From: Magnolia sinica
Lineage: Eukaryota; Streptophyta; Magnoliopsida; Magnoliales; Magnoliaceae
Direction: 5' to 3'
Length of the DNA: 64,000 nucleotides
Assembly: GCF_029962835.1 (NCBI RefSeq)
Contig: NC_080578.1
Location: forward strand, 104,201,759-104,265,758
Part shown: piece after piece, positions 21,826 through 33,381 of the stretch
How positions within the stretch are numbered: the stretch's first letter is position 1
Layout of the letters: each line of letters opens with the position of its first letter
The notes under the pieces: model-generated
Database searches by the model: none
The model's input: only the letters and a program-made list of their open reading frames with translations
Told to the model about the DNA's origin: nothing
Made by a program: the position numbers and the translations under genes

Positions 21826-22566
21826 TTTTACGCCCGCTGAATATTCTGAGAAATGATTCAGTGCAGCCAACTCCATGGAGCTTCCATGCAACGCGCCTTC
21901 CACCGTACAAGTGATTGAGAAGATGACGAATCAGAACGCTTATCTAGTGATCTTTCTGTGGATGGTCCAATTTTGAAAGAAAATCATACCAATCAGATAT
22001 ACATCCATTTTAAGGTCATTAAATTAACGGTAAAAAATTAGTGAACGTTTTCAGCACTCTAGGTAGTAAAAGATAAGATGTTCTGACAGTAAAGTCTTCA
22101 CAATTTGGGCCATCCACAGTGGGTTACACTAGATGGACGGCACCGATCGATCATCTCTCCTACTACAGCCATTGACGAAGGTAGGTTGTATGCGGTTTAG
22201 ATGGAGACCGTTCCACTGAATCACTTCCCGTACAAGCTCATTCTCACGGGTACAATTCTCGTTCGTCGAAAGTTCTCGGGATATTTTGGGATTTTTAATT
22301 TTTAATCGCGATAATATCAGGAAATTCTTGCTTAAAATAAAATATCAAAATATTTATTATAAATTAATAAATGAATATCAAAATATTTGTTATAAATTGA
22401 TAAATGATTTTGAAATTTAAAATATTGGGTAAAAGGTGAATATAGTTAAATATTTAGACATTTATCTTGAAAAAATCGTGAGAAAATAAAACCACAAGAC
22501 ATTGAAAATATCGAGATCCGTGATATTTCCGTGATATTTCGCAATTGTCTTAAACATTAGGGGTAG
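21826..22566. repeat. Distal upstream region of RING copy 2, shared only with copy 3
   Basis: Matches 40868-41590 upstream of RING copy 3 (landmarks CAGTGCAGCCAACTCCA, CTTCCACCGTACAAGTGATT, TCGCGATAATATCAGGAAAT). Units 1 and 4 have a fold-back element in its place. The right half (about 22270-22550) is AT-rich with repeated AAAATATCAAAATATTTATT words. No gene is seen; it may contribute to subtype-specific expression. Confidence 0.5.
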
Positions 22567-22577
22567 ACAAGGACTGC

Positions 22578-22861
22578 GGGCCCTAACCTTTGTTTCTAGT
22601 AAGCAAACGGCATTTTCGTAATATTCTTAGCATCCAGGGTTAAATCCGCTACTAGCGCACCTTATTAGGTGAGAGGGAAGCTCATTTTTGGAAGAAACAT
22701 TGATCGTAAAAAAACGCCTTGTTGCTAATCGGCCGCGCCAGCTGCATACGTTAGAAGAGAACCCCACTGTAAACGGAAGGAAAACCAGTTATCGGATTTT
22801 CTTTTCTATCTTTAATTGATTCCCGTGAGAAGAGAATCAGGGTGCGCAAGTTAGCAAAACG
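22578..22861 (+). promoter_or_regulatory. Promoter-proximal block and 5' UTR of RING copy 2
   Basis: Counterpart of 4003-4287. The palindrome CACCTTATTAGGTG is at 22658-22671, 204 bases before the ATG, and the pyrimidine-rich run is near 22796-22815. What lies upstream differs from copies 1 and 4. Confidence 0.5.
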
Positions 22862-25066
22862 ATGGCGGGAATGCTACCCGGAGTGGAGGTGGCCCGAAAG
22901 AGAAGGATCCACCATCACCGTCTCCACGACACGCGCGAGCCTTGTTTTCTGCGCTCACGTATCGCACCGTCGACAGCGACGGCCATGGACGAAACTGCCC
23001 TCAAAGCCCGTACAAGGCTCGAAGAAAAGCTCCGAGGCATTGGTTACAGGTCCATCCTCTCTCCCATCTCTTAATCGTAGCCTTTTATTTTGTCTTTTTT
23101 CTTTTTTAATTATCTGTGCATAGACTGATTACGATCCGACGGTTACGATTATTCGGGGCCGACCGAGATTCGGGTGAATAGCTATACACTGAAGGATAAG
23201 TTTAGACGATGCATTACGAGTCCGTTTGAAACCCGAACCCGACGTGGACCCGTTTTGTGTGGGTAGTTCGGTCCAATTGATCGGACCCGCCTCCACACGA
23301 CGTGGATACAGAAGACGAGACGGGGCGCGATGATGTATTGATCCGTTCCAACTCTGTAACTCTCGCGCGAGTTGCGTGTAACTACTGTTACTTTAAATAT
23401 GTGGGGCCCACCATGATATCCGTATGAAATCTAGTCCGTTCATCAGTTTCGTGGGGTGATGTCAGTACGTGATCTTAAAAATGAGGTGGATCTAAAACTT
23501 AAATCAGCCACGCCACGAGAAACAGTGGGGATGGAACTACTGACCGTTGAAACCTTCATAAGGCCCACCTTGATCTATATATGCCATCCAATCCATTCAT
23601 AAGGGGATTCTCACCAGGATGTACGGAATAAACAAATATCATCTAGATCTGAAACCTCTATGGGTTTTGATGGTGAGCGTTCAATCCCAACTATTTCCAG
23701 TGGTGTGACTCACGTTAGTTTTGGATCTGCCTCATTTTTGTTCGGCCATAGTGAAACTGATGGACGGAGTGATGTCACACAGACATCTCGGTGGGCCGAC
23801 AGAGCTTTGGGTTACATGCCCTCATGTGGCCGGGCTTACACGCAACTCGCGCCCACGGCAGCGTAGCGTACGGTAAACTTTGTGGGCCCCACCGTGGATG
23901 CATGTCCTATCCATGCCGTCCATCCGTTTTTTTAGATAATTTTTTTATCGTGAGCCCAAAATTGGAGCATAACACCTCAAGCGAACCACACGACAGGAAA
24001 TAGTGGGGATAATGACGTCCACCGTTGAAATCTTCCTAGGGCCTACAGTGATGATGTTTATATGTCATCCAACCTGCTCACTATGTCAAAAACGCGTGGA
24101 TGACGGGAAAACACAAATATCAGGTTCATCGAAAACTTCTGTGGCCCCCACGAAGTTCTCAATCTTAGGTGTTCAATTCACACTGTTTCCTGTGGTGTGG
24201 TCCACTTGAGCATTGAATATTCTTCAATTTTGGGCCCATATACTAAAATGAGCTGGTAAAATAGATGGACGGAATGGATAAAAAAATCCATGCCGTCTAT
24301 CTATTTTGCTAGCTCATCTAAGATTACAGATAGTGGTTGGGTAGAAGAGGTGATCAGATGAAGCGCTACTGGTGCGTTTGGTTGCAACAACTTCCAACTT
24401 CTCATTTCTCAGAAAAGCTGTTGTCTCCCTTTCTTGTAAAATGAGTTAATAAGGAGGTCGGAATTGACCATCTATCATACATATGTTCATATGTTTCATG
24501 TATTTGAAAATCCAAACTGATTATCAAATTCATCATCACAGAGAGCCCATTCTGCTGAAATTTCAAGCGAATTGGACACTTGAGTGGACCACAATCTTAC
24601 CAAGCTGGCAATGATCATAAGCTCAAATCCAGCCGTTAGTATGCTTCTGATCAGGAGAAAATGTGTTTATAACCCATTATCAATGACACCCAAACACGCC
24701 CTTAGCTTACAAATTGCATTTCGTATTACACTTATCATTTATGCCAGCTCTACTACTAGCATACTGACCTTGCATTGCAATCTTAATGGCAGATGGAGTA
24801 AAAACCAGCCTAGCAAAGATGAAGAGTCGGACCATAAAGCCGGTGCAAGCAAAGCTGGTGTGGGCGTGGTGAGAATGGAAATGGCGATTCATGTGGAGAG
24901 AAGGAATTCAGAGAAAGTCGTGTGTGCGGTTTGCCTAGATGAGATCCGGGCCAGACAGATGGTGATAAACCTACCATGTTCCCACACCTACCACTCTCAT
25001 TGCCTTCTACCATGGCTCAATGTTCATTCACATTGCCCTTACTGTAGGACCAATGTTCAATCTTGA
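22862..25066 (+). CDS. RING-H2 E3 ubiquitin ligase, tandem copy 2 (exons 22862-23049 and 24793-25066)
   Basis: Same two-exon structure as copy 1 (188 and 274 nt, 153 residues), with a 1743-base GT-AG intron. The N-terminus reads MAGMLPGVEVARKRR, which I take as closer to the family form than the MAGMLA of copies 1 and 4. The RING-H2 finger at residues 107-147 has all eight zinc ligands (CAVC, CSH, YHSHC, CPYC) and Trp137. Subtype features shared only with copy 3 are Arg117, His132, and the C-terminal TNVQS. It differs from copy 3 at 12 of 153 residues. Differences fall mainly in the linker (residues 64-98), while the finger itself is identical in copies 2 and 3, which suggests selection on the finger. 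It is probably a functional ligase of unknown substrate. Confidence 0.85.
23365..23852. mobile_element. Intronic fold-back MITE, GCGCGAGTTGCGTGTA termini (RING copy 2)
   Basis: Left end GCGCGAGTTGCGTGTA and right end TACACGCAACTCGCGC are exact inverted copies of 16 bases. It is the best preserved of the four intronic copies at its ends. A second intronic fold-back repeat follows at about 23874-24310. Confidence 0.6.
23874..24310. mobile_element. Second intronic fold-back repeat (RING copy 2)
   Basis: Starts AACTTTGTGGGCCCCACCGT and ends in GATGGACGGAATGGATAAAA followed by CATGCCGTCTATCTATTTTG. It is the counterpart of 5366-5763. Confidence 0.5.
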
Positions 25067-25343
25067 TATTTCCTTAATGTGGTAGTCCATTTCTTTTTTT
25101 TTTGGGTTGATTTTGTTAGTCGACCATCGAGGTTTCATGGCACCCTTACGCATTGTGGGCTATGAGCCGTACATTAGACGGGGCGCGCCTCACAGATGAC
25201 CTGGTGTAAAAATTAAGGCCAGTCCAATCATAGTTCTAAAGCTTGGTGGCACGCCTTGAAGTAAGGCTGAGTCAACTCGACTCGACAGGATTGTGAGTTG
25301 AGTCTACTTGAAACTCAAAACTCGCTGGTGAATTTGACTCGAT
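25067..25343. other. 3' flank of RING copy 2
   Basis: Shared with copies 1 and 4; probably contains the 3' UTR. No clear poly(A) signal is seen close to the stop. Confidence 0.45.
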
Positions 25344-26069
25344 TAGGGGTGGCAACGGGTCGAGTGGGCCTGTTGGTCAATTAGACTGACATGTTTTTGA
25401 GGTGGGCTTGAGGCAAGCTAAATGGGTGGTGGGGTTAGGGTCTGGCTGGAAATTTGACCTGTTTATATAAATGGGTTGTGCTTGGGTTGAACCCTACCCG
25501 ACCCAAGCCACCTTTATAGGTTAACAATAAAGTTGGTTACGGGATGACTCGACTTGGCAAACTCGACTTGTACGACTCAGTTAGATCTGAATCTATTCCA
25601 ACCAAGTGGGTGAGTCGATCCGAATTGAGTTGACTTCGTCCGATCCGAACTCAAACTAAATCGAGTTCAAGTCACCCGGTAACTCGACTTGACCCGTAAT
25701 CCAACTCGGTACTGACCCAGATCGATCTGAAACTTGACTCATATATATATATATATGAAAAAACTCATATATGACGTTTCAGATCTGAGATGTTGTGTAG
25801 GTGATGGAGAGCTATAGGTTTGAGTTGTGATTTCAGCCTGTGGATACCCACTGCACTCGACCTGACTCGGTGCGAACTCGATTCGACTTGATACTTGTCA
25901 CTAGGTTGGACTCCGTCTGAATTGGTCTAGGCCTGACGTGGACTCGGATCGAGTCAAGCATGCTAGACTCATACCGAGTCGGGTCGAGTTCAGGTCAAGG
26001 CCTATTTCAAAATCGAATCAAGTCGGATCAGCCCAACCCCAACTCGGTTCTGCTCGATGCCCACCTCTA
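25344..26069. mobile_element. GC-rich hAT-like repeat (unit 2)
   Basis: Left end TAGGGGTGGCAACGGGTCGA and right end TCGATGCCCACCTCTA are imperfect inverted copies, better preserved than in unit 1. A TA microsatellite interrupts it near 25741-25758. Counterparts are 6596-7305 and 49770-50459. Confidence 0.5.
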
Positions 26070-26221
26070 GTTATCAAATGGTTAGTCTTGGGCCTAGAAT
26101 GTGTTGCCTAATTAGATTTCGGGCTAGGTTTGGGCTTCAGCAATTGAGACCAACTTCAATCCTATATTATCAGTCTAAGTCATTTTAGAAGTTAAGGCCC
26201 ATTTACAGCTTGTCCTAAAAG

Positions 26222-26457
26222 AGTTACATTAGATGTTAAACCCATCTTAAGAGTTACATTAGATGTTAAACCCATCTTAAAACGTAACTTTAGACTTTAT
26301 GGCCAATTGAAAGTACTTTTGCAGAAGTGTGTCTAAACATACGTAACTTTAGACTTTATGGCCGATTGAAAGCACTTTTGCAGAAGTGTGTCTAAACATA
26401 CATAACTTTAGACTTTATGGCCGATTGAAAGCACTTTTGCAGAAGTGTGTCTAAACA
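26222..26457. repeat. Two local tandem duplications found only in unit 2
   Basis: A word of about 30 bases (GAGTTACATTAGATGTTAAA plus CCCATCTTAA) is present twice at about 26222-26281. It is followed by a 59-base unit starting TAACTTTAGACTTTATGGCC, repeated at 26285, 26344 and 26403. Units 1 and 4 have a single copy of the 59-base unit (near 7383 and 50532). The copies are nearly identical, so the expansion is recent. Confidence 0.75.
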
Positions 26458-26757
26458 TGTCCTAAATGCATAGGATTTGTTGGCTTTCATATATTTATTA
26501 AAATGAGATGTTGCAGTACGGAGGATGATTAGAGTCCTCCACACCATGTAGGGAGGGTCAGCAAAAACTTGACCCGACCTATCAAACTGATTGAACTCAA
26601 CATGGGATGTTACGGATTAGGCTGACCCATTTCCAAAATGGATGGGTTTGGTAGTGTTTTGTCAATATAAAATTAAATAAATTGGGCTTGAGTTTGATTA
26701 GCCTGACCCGACATATTAAAAGAATTGAAGAGGCCCATTTAGGAAGAAGCTAACTAT

Positions 26758-26838
26758 TATATATGATAGTTGGTCCTAAATGTTAATGTCTCTCAAACTT
26801 ATATGATAGTTGGTCCTAAATGCTAATGTCTCTTAAAC
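26758..26838. repeat. 40-base tandem duplication found only in unit 2
   Basis: The word TATATGATAGTTGGTCCTAA followed by ATG-TAATGTCTCT-AAACT is present twice in a row; units 1 and 4 carry it once (near 7729 and 50884). Confidence 0.7.
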
Positions 26839-26914
26839 TTTTAAACGAGACGTTAGGTAGTGCAACTCGGTTATCGTGTCAATAAGATTTTGATACCCAA
26901 ATACCTAAAATGCA

Positions 26915-27025
26915 ATATATATATATATATATATATATATAAGATTTCACCACAATGGGTAATCGAGCCCATGATCTTGAGTTGAAACTCTTTTGAGTCT
27001 ACCACCGTAGCATGAGAAAGGACTT
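26915..27025 (-). mobile_element. Candidate tRNA-derived SINE with TA tail
   Basis: On the minus strand there is an A-box-like CTACGGTGGTAGACTC and a B-box-like GGGCTCGATTACCC, spaced about 35 bases apart, followed by GGTGAAATCTT and an AT microsatellite (26915-26941) as the tail. It is absent from the matching place in units 1 and 4. I could not define target duplications, so the borders are approximate. Confidence 0.4.
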
Positions 27026-27385
27026 GACATTAGAAAATTATTCGAAAGACTAACTTTTACACCACCATTTTCTTGTATATATCTTAAATGAATATTTAAT
27101 TAATAAATTCTAATTAAGAAATTGATTTCAAATCAAGTATAATTTATTGCAAATCAATATAATATTCCTTAATATGATAAAAGCCTAATAAAAGTGAATA
27201 TGGAAAGTATTTGTATCTCTAAAACCAACCCTTATAATTAATCACATCTTTAAATTTGTCCTCGTATCTACCAAAAAAGTAAATTATAATATTGATTTAA
27301 ATCTCTAAATCTGTAAATAATCAATCCAAAAATTAGCTTAAGCATCAGCTTAGGACAACCTTTGTTAGAGTTCACTATAGATGAT
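27026..27385. other. AT-rich stretch, no gene seen
   Basis: Plain AT-rich sequence with no matching counterpart elsewhere in the window and no open frame of note. It lies between the SINE candidate and the LTR-type repeat at 27386. Confidence 0.5.
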
Positions 27386-30300
27386 GTCTATCATGCCCTA
27401 AACTCGGAAACCAGACTCATTAAATTCTCGGCTACCGAATTCAATGCGACAGCCTCCGTAATACCCCATTCTCGACTCCTATCTCCCATACGCCAGGTTC
27501 AAATCATAGGATCTTGTAAGGAGAATTTTCAAGGTGTTTTTGTTTTTTTTTGTAAAGGAGCATAACCACAAATGTACCCAAGTCACAAAACCACATCACC
27601 ACATATCCATTAATACAATCTTTGAATACAGTACTGAAAGGAAAATATAATATGTAATCAACACTCAAAAGAATATGCTCATGCTCCGGGCTCAATACTG
27701 CTGATATGTCTTAGCATCACATGTAACGTAAACAAACGTACATAAGCCTTATACAAAGCTTAAAACAGTGCATGTGCGCCTGCACAATGCATATGACAAG
27801 AATACATATACCGGAGTATGCGGAAGACAATGGAGTGCTAAGTTGATGAGTTCAGGAATGTTGTTAGCCATACCAAGGCTATGCAATGCAAGGCCTACAT
27901 GGGCGGATATTATATGATAGAGATGCAAGCAAACATGCCCATCCTCAACTACTCCACGTATAAGTACGGTTCGTATTTGGAAATATCACCAGAGTCAAGT
28001 ACACTTGTAACGCCCTGAAAATCGGGGGTCGAGTAGAAACCCAACTCCTGAGTTCCAACGCATCACTTATGCAACATATTTAATGATGGTTGTATGTTGT
28101 CTGTATTAGTGCATAAAACATGAATGGGATTAAGCCAAAATAGCAAAACATAATCCAGGGACAGTTGTAGTGCACAAGCGAAAGACTGACTCAAATATGT
28201 ATAACTTTATAAATCAGTTTAGGTCCCCAAAGTATGTATGCATTGCCAGGTCAATAATTACATATATTGTTTCAAAATACAAAATGTCAAAAAAATGTAA
28301 TAACCCACTGCAAGTATAACCTTGAAGCCTCGCCGATCAGAACGGTCTATATAAACCCGCTTGAATACTGCATATATGAGAAAGCATCCTCATTGTCTGC
28401 GAAGTCCGTCTCTGCCTCATCAATCAGGTCTCCATCTGTAACTAATACAGAGTCTGGTTGGTGTTTAAAACACCGTCCCGTAACGTGGGAGTGAGTGATC
28501 AACTCAGTGGAACAATAAAGCAAATGTTAACATGTTCTCAATTCAGTCAAACAGTAATGATAAAACAATATAATCAAATATCCCTAAATACTCTGATTAA
28601 TGCAAGAATAGTATGTATAAATGATGCATGCCCTCGCCTGCACTCCTTCTGCGATCTTCATCTAACGGTCGCGCATGTCAGTCACTTCCTCGTGCTCTCT
28701 ACTCAACGCCAAACGGCACATGCAGTGCGGTGCATGAGCGTGATTACCAAGTTCTTATTAGTCCTTTTCATACAACAAGATTGGGAAGCTAAGGTACCTC
28801 CCTTATATCAATTCCCAAATGATAATCCATTCTAGGGTTGTCAGTCCTAGTAAATCTCATACGATGTTACGGTTCTAGGTCGCTACAAAGGGCTCGTCAC
28901 TTTATCAGTGTAGGCCTAGTTTGTACTTTTGTTGCTATGGAAAGGCTCGTTGCCTCTACGCATTCTTAGAGTGCGCTCAAGGTCACTACAAAGGGCTCAT
29001 CACCTTATCAGTGTAGGCTGATAGCTCGAATACAGTGTCCCATACCACCGTATTTAGCTCACGAGGTTGTGTTGCTCACTGGACACTACGGGGAGGCTCG
29101 TCACCCCAGCGTAGGCAGAAAACTCGACCACGGTGTCCCATACCCCCATGCCCAGCTCACGAGTCTTAACGGATTGAGGTACCAAGGTTAAAGGGATTTT
29201 CACTGGTGAGTTTGGTATCTTAGATTCAAGCAGTAGCGTTCATACATGGTGAACATACATCGGGTCAATCGGGTTACTTGACGAGCTCGACCGGTACGAG
29301 CACACATCGAATTGATCGACATGAAGTGCACGAGCACTCCATGTGGCCTAACCACTGTCGACAACTGAAGTACGGCTCGGACTCATCGAACACGTCCTGT
29401 AGGGCGAAAACAACCTCAACCACCAAATTAGGGCCTGTTACCGATTGTCTGGACTATATTGCAGTCCCAAAGATATCCAATTCCAACAAGTATTCGTATG
29501 AAATGGTTAAAGCAGTAATAAACACATAATTTCAATCCTACAACCATTTGAGTATGTTATGAAGTACAACATACACAGGAATTCACGCATGTGCATTTCA
29601 CAAGTAAAACAGACAATATAATATAAGTTGCATGGAGGAAATCATATACATAGTTAAGGTAGTTGAGAATCTTATCTCAACACTCATATAAAGTACCTGA
29701 CGCCAAGTACTTGCTCATGTAGACATTTTTACGAACACTTAAACTACACCTTGTTAACATACACAACGTATGTTGGCCATAACATATACTGGGCCAAATC
29801 CTTTCACCAAGGAGTTGTTACACATACAACTAGTATAAACACACGACAATTAATTATGGCAAACACACTTTCAAATTTCACACATATACGATCTTTTCTA
29901 CAAATACATGGATTACACTAAACTTAATATAGTTCATATATATCTGAAACGCAAAACAAACATCGCATTTGGAATGTGAAATAACACCCACATCAGTAAT
30001 AAATCATTAACCGACATTGAAAGCCTTGAAAACCATAACCTATACGTTTATAGTCCGCACCTTTCGCCGGTAGACTCGTAACGAACTCAGTTTAAAAGCT
30101 AAGTCTTTGTCTACGGCACCACAATAACCTATAACAGGGAATAGGTTAGCTAATTCATCTATTACACTAGTCGGAAACCCTAAAATAAGTTAGGATTAGG
30201 TTTTCTTACCCAAGTACGGAGTCGGAATCGCTAGAATAGCGATGTAGAAGTAGTAGTTAAACCCGAGGAGCAATGGGATCGAATCCCAGGAGGATTCTCC

Positions 30301-31526
30301 AACTCACTCTCTCACTTTCTCTCTCTTTCCTTTCCTTTTCCTCTACTCTCTTTCTTAGGGTTTTAGAATTCATATAGAATATGAGAGAGAGAGAGAGTTT
30401 AAGACCCTTATATAGGCCCAGGTTTGATGGAAATGGCCCCAGGGCCAAGGTATACTTAGGTTATATCCAAAGGGCGTCTGTTTCAGCTCATCGAAACACT
30501 CCTGGTGGGCCATTTTCCACGTGCAGTCGGACTTAAGATCCCTGAGCATGGATCTAAGTCAGGCTGAGTTTTCGCTCCGATTGGGTTTACAGATCGACCG
30601 TGGCGGACCAGTTTCAGTTCAACGGTCACGGGCACTCAATCAGGGCCACAAGTGCATTGCCATATATGGGACATTTCCCCTGATCCGAGAGTGTATTTGG
30701 GTCAGATTCTGACGGTCTGAATCCTTATATTTGACCCGCCAGCGACACGATTCAGATTACTTAAATTCAGAATTTACTTCTAAATATATTCACGTTTCTC
30801 ACACACTTTGCTCCAGGCTCAAGTTGTGTATTTCTAGACACAATTAGGACTTGATTTCCGAGGGGGTTGTCAAGTCTAGTAATGCGGTCATAACTGTATA
30901 GTTTTGCGGTTATCGGACTTTCGACGTGCGGTCCAGGTTCGATACAGAGTTTCGCTGTGCTCTCGAGAGCAACCGGGTTTACGGATGGATTCTAGATTTC
31001 AGGGTAATGTAGCGTTAATGATTCTGTATGGTTTGGGTCTTGCATATCATATTTAAAATGATTGATGCTAATTTCATAAATACTCTAGTTTAACACTTGC
31101 TAATATTAACCTAATTTCTAAAGGTTTTGGTCCTAGGTGATTTCTGTCTGAGGTGGTACTCAGGTCCTTGTACGAATTTTTCTGAGATGTTACAACACTC
31201 TAACAGTGGGTGTCACCCAATCACGTACATGATCAAGTGAGTGGAAAAGACCTTACTATCTGCCTCATCAGTGGTATGTCAATGTTCACCCGGCTCGTCG
31301 ATAACGAACCCATTTCACGAGCTGGTCGAACTCAACCTAACTTACAGCCCCCTACCCTCGGGCGGATATGGTCACACCCTCTTTCAATCGACCATAATAC
31401 AGTGAGAGATGCGATCTACTGATATTTGGCACTTAGGCGCTCATGTTTTCTACTCGGTCTCAACGTCGATGCATCCTACTAGTACCACAAGGGTTTATGG
31501 ACTTTTACCTAAGGACATCTATAACG
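27386..31526. mobile_element. LTR-type repeat fossil, interrupted by a solo LTR (family C)
   Basis: The left part (27386-28005) starts with a CATGCCCTAAACTCGGAAACC-like sequence (split here as CATGCCCTAAACTCGG and AAACC) and the right part (31200-31526) ends with CACAAGGGTTTATGGACTTT and a GGACATCTA word. It is related to family A near 9509-10480 and to 53318-54761. The 28006-31194 solo LTR sits inside it. It looks partial and old. Confidence 0.5.
28006..31194 (-). mobile_element. Solo LTR, probably Ty3/gypsy (family D, first copy)
   Basis: It starts TGTAACGCCCTGAAAATC and ends GAGATGTTACA, with TG/CA ends, and is flanked by a perfect 5-base duplication ACACT (28001-28005 and 31195-31199). 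Length 3189 bases. Orientation is minus, judged from a TATATAAG box at 30407-30414 on the minus strand followed by a CT-rich transcribed start (30290-30400). It matches the 54782-57865 element in reverse orientation. An internal array of degenerate repeats lies at about 28865-29160. No coding domain is seen. It is younger than the family C repeat it interrupts. Confidence 0.8.
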
Positions 31527-31544
31527 CCCAAGTGCTAGAGCAAA

Positions 31545-32304
31545 CCCTTGGAAATATATTTTACATGAACTTAGAATTATAGGGATTTTAAATTCAGGGT
31601 GCCAAATATAGTTAAGGGATTTCAGGAATCCTAAGTCCAACAGAGCCACAAATACAAGGGATCTCGAATTAAGGGATTCCCAAGTCCATGGGATTCCAAA
31701 ATCAAGGAATTCGAAGTCCAACGAGGTTTCCACCCCCACACTTCCCTGTGGTGCGGCCTACATAAGATCTGGATAGGCCTGAAACTTGGGACCATGGCCT
31801 AACATGGCCTGAAGAAACGGATGAACGACATGGATGGCACAAGAACATCAAGGTGGGTCCCACGAGTAGGCCCCATGTGCTGCAAAAAATGGACAGAACT
31901 CCTTACTAGGGGTGTACACGAGCCGATCCGAGTCGAACTGGGCTCAACCCGGCCCGGCTCGGTCATTAGCCAAACCCAACCCGAACCTGGCTCGGCTCGG
32001 TCACCGAGCCAACATGTCCAGCCCGAACTCGGCCTGGTCAGCAATTGGGCGAGTTCGGGCCAGTTTCGCTTTGGTAGGTAATCCGCGTCCCATTACAAGG
32101 CTCTCGATCAACGGTTTAGATAGTTGAACTATAGACTCCATAAAAAATCTAACTAGTCAGGACATTATAATTCATTTTTGTATTTGGATGAATCTAGGCT
32201 GTTCAAATTATACGTCTGTTAGGTGGATGAGTCACTATCACTTCAAAGATGAGCGGTGAACTATTCTAAAAGGATAAAGGGGAAAGGGACAGGTAGGGTT
32301 TGAA

Positions 32305-32361
<57 letters not shown>

Positions 32362-33330
32362 ACTCGACCGAGTCGGGCCAGGTTAAGTTGGGTTTCGGAC
32401 CAAATCGGGCCGAACTGGGACCTATCCGAACTCGGCCCGAACGCAGTTTTGGGCTGAAGAAAATGGCCCGTCCCGACCCAAACTGAGTTCAGGACGGGCC
32501 GATTTGGTCCCATGGCATAACATGATTTAGCAAAATAGATGAACTGAGTGAATATGCCACATACATTATGGGGGTCCCACGAGTGGGCCACACTCTGCGC
32601 CCACGCTGGGCGTCCACCCGCCTAGGACGCTGGTAGCAGCCTGGGACGTTGGTAGCAGCTGGGGCTCCTTTGTTTTTTTTTTTCACACCATCAAAGCAGC
32701 CCACTAGGATAATATACTCTGTTCACCGCGTAGGCCAGCTCGAGCGGGGCCAACTAGACCTGAATCGGACTGGTTTGGACAAACGGGGACCCATGGTGGG
32801 CCCTGGAAAATTTCAACAGCGGGAGTTTGTTTCCCTCCTTGCTGCCCACTCAAGACCCGGATCTGCCTCATTTTTCTGCCCATGGTCCAAAATCATATGG
32901 AGAAACATGTGGACGGCGTGGATTCAACATATTCATCAAGGTGAATCCGCGAGTGGGACACCCCTCCCCACCACGTCTGCAAGCAGTGACGTGAGGGGTT
33001 GATACAACCCACCGTCACCTGTACTGTGGTCCATCTGATTGTTAGATCAGCCTGAATGTTGGGCTCAATGGCTAAAATGAGCCTGAAAAATAGATGGACG
33101 GTGTGGATTTAATAAATACATTACGGGGTCCCAAGAGTGGAAACCCACCCCATGGCTTCCCCATGCAAAATGTGTCTCACACGAGGTAAGTATTTGCTTA
33201 ATTTTTCTGATCTACGGTCTAAATGAGACGAAGAGTCGGATAGATGGCATGGATTCAACATATACTTCGTGATAGGACCCATGATTGGGGCCCACACGGC
33301 GGGACATCCAAGGTGAGCGCGGTGCTTGGC
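31545..33330. repeat. Block of unit 2 matching 8395-9508
   Basis: Contains the short-period patch (31610-31730), then the same order of words as unit 1 up to the place where units 1 and 4 carry the family A LTR. Two unit 2 insertions interrupt it: 31913-32506 and about 32625-32805 (the latter has a local duplication of GGACG-TGGTAGCAGC). No gene is seen. Confidence 0.55.
31913..32506. mobile_element. hAT-like GC-rich insertion with a long AC microsatellite
   Basis: It starts TAGGGGTGTACACGAGCCGA, the same terminal style as the 44424-45135 element, and is rich in CGGCCCGAAC-type words. A pure AC run spans 32307-32361. Units 1 and 4 lack this sequence. The right end is not clean, so the element looks partial. 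Confidence 0.5.
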
Positions 33331-33381
33331 AACAACGTCAGGAATGACGCGGCAGGGGACGCTAAAGAAGAAGGAATTTTG

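Noticed and set aside
22842-23123. Longer overlapping frame across RING exon 1 of copy 2
   Set aside because: It is in another frame than the conserved MAGML start and is not kept in the other copies.
28458-28835. Open frame of 125 codons
   Set aside because: It lies inside the family D solo LTR and on the strand opposite to its promoter; it is not kept in the second copy.
32238-32591. Open frame with a poly Cys-Val run
   Set aside because: The run is a translation of the AC microsatellite at 32307-32361.
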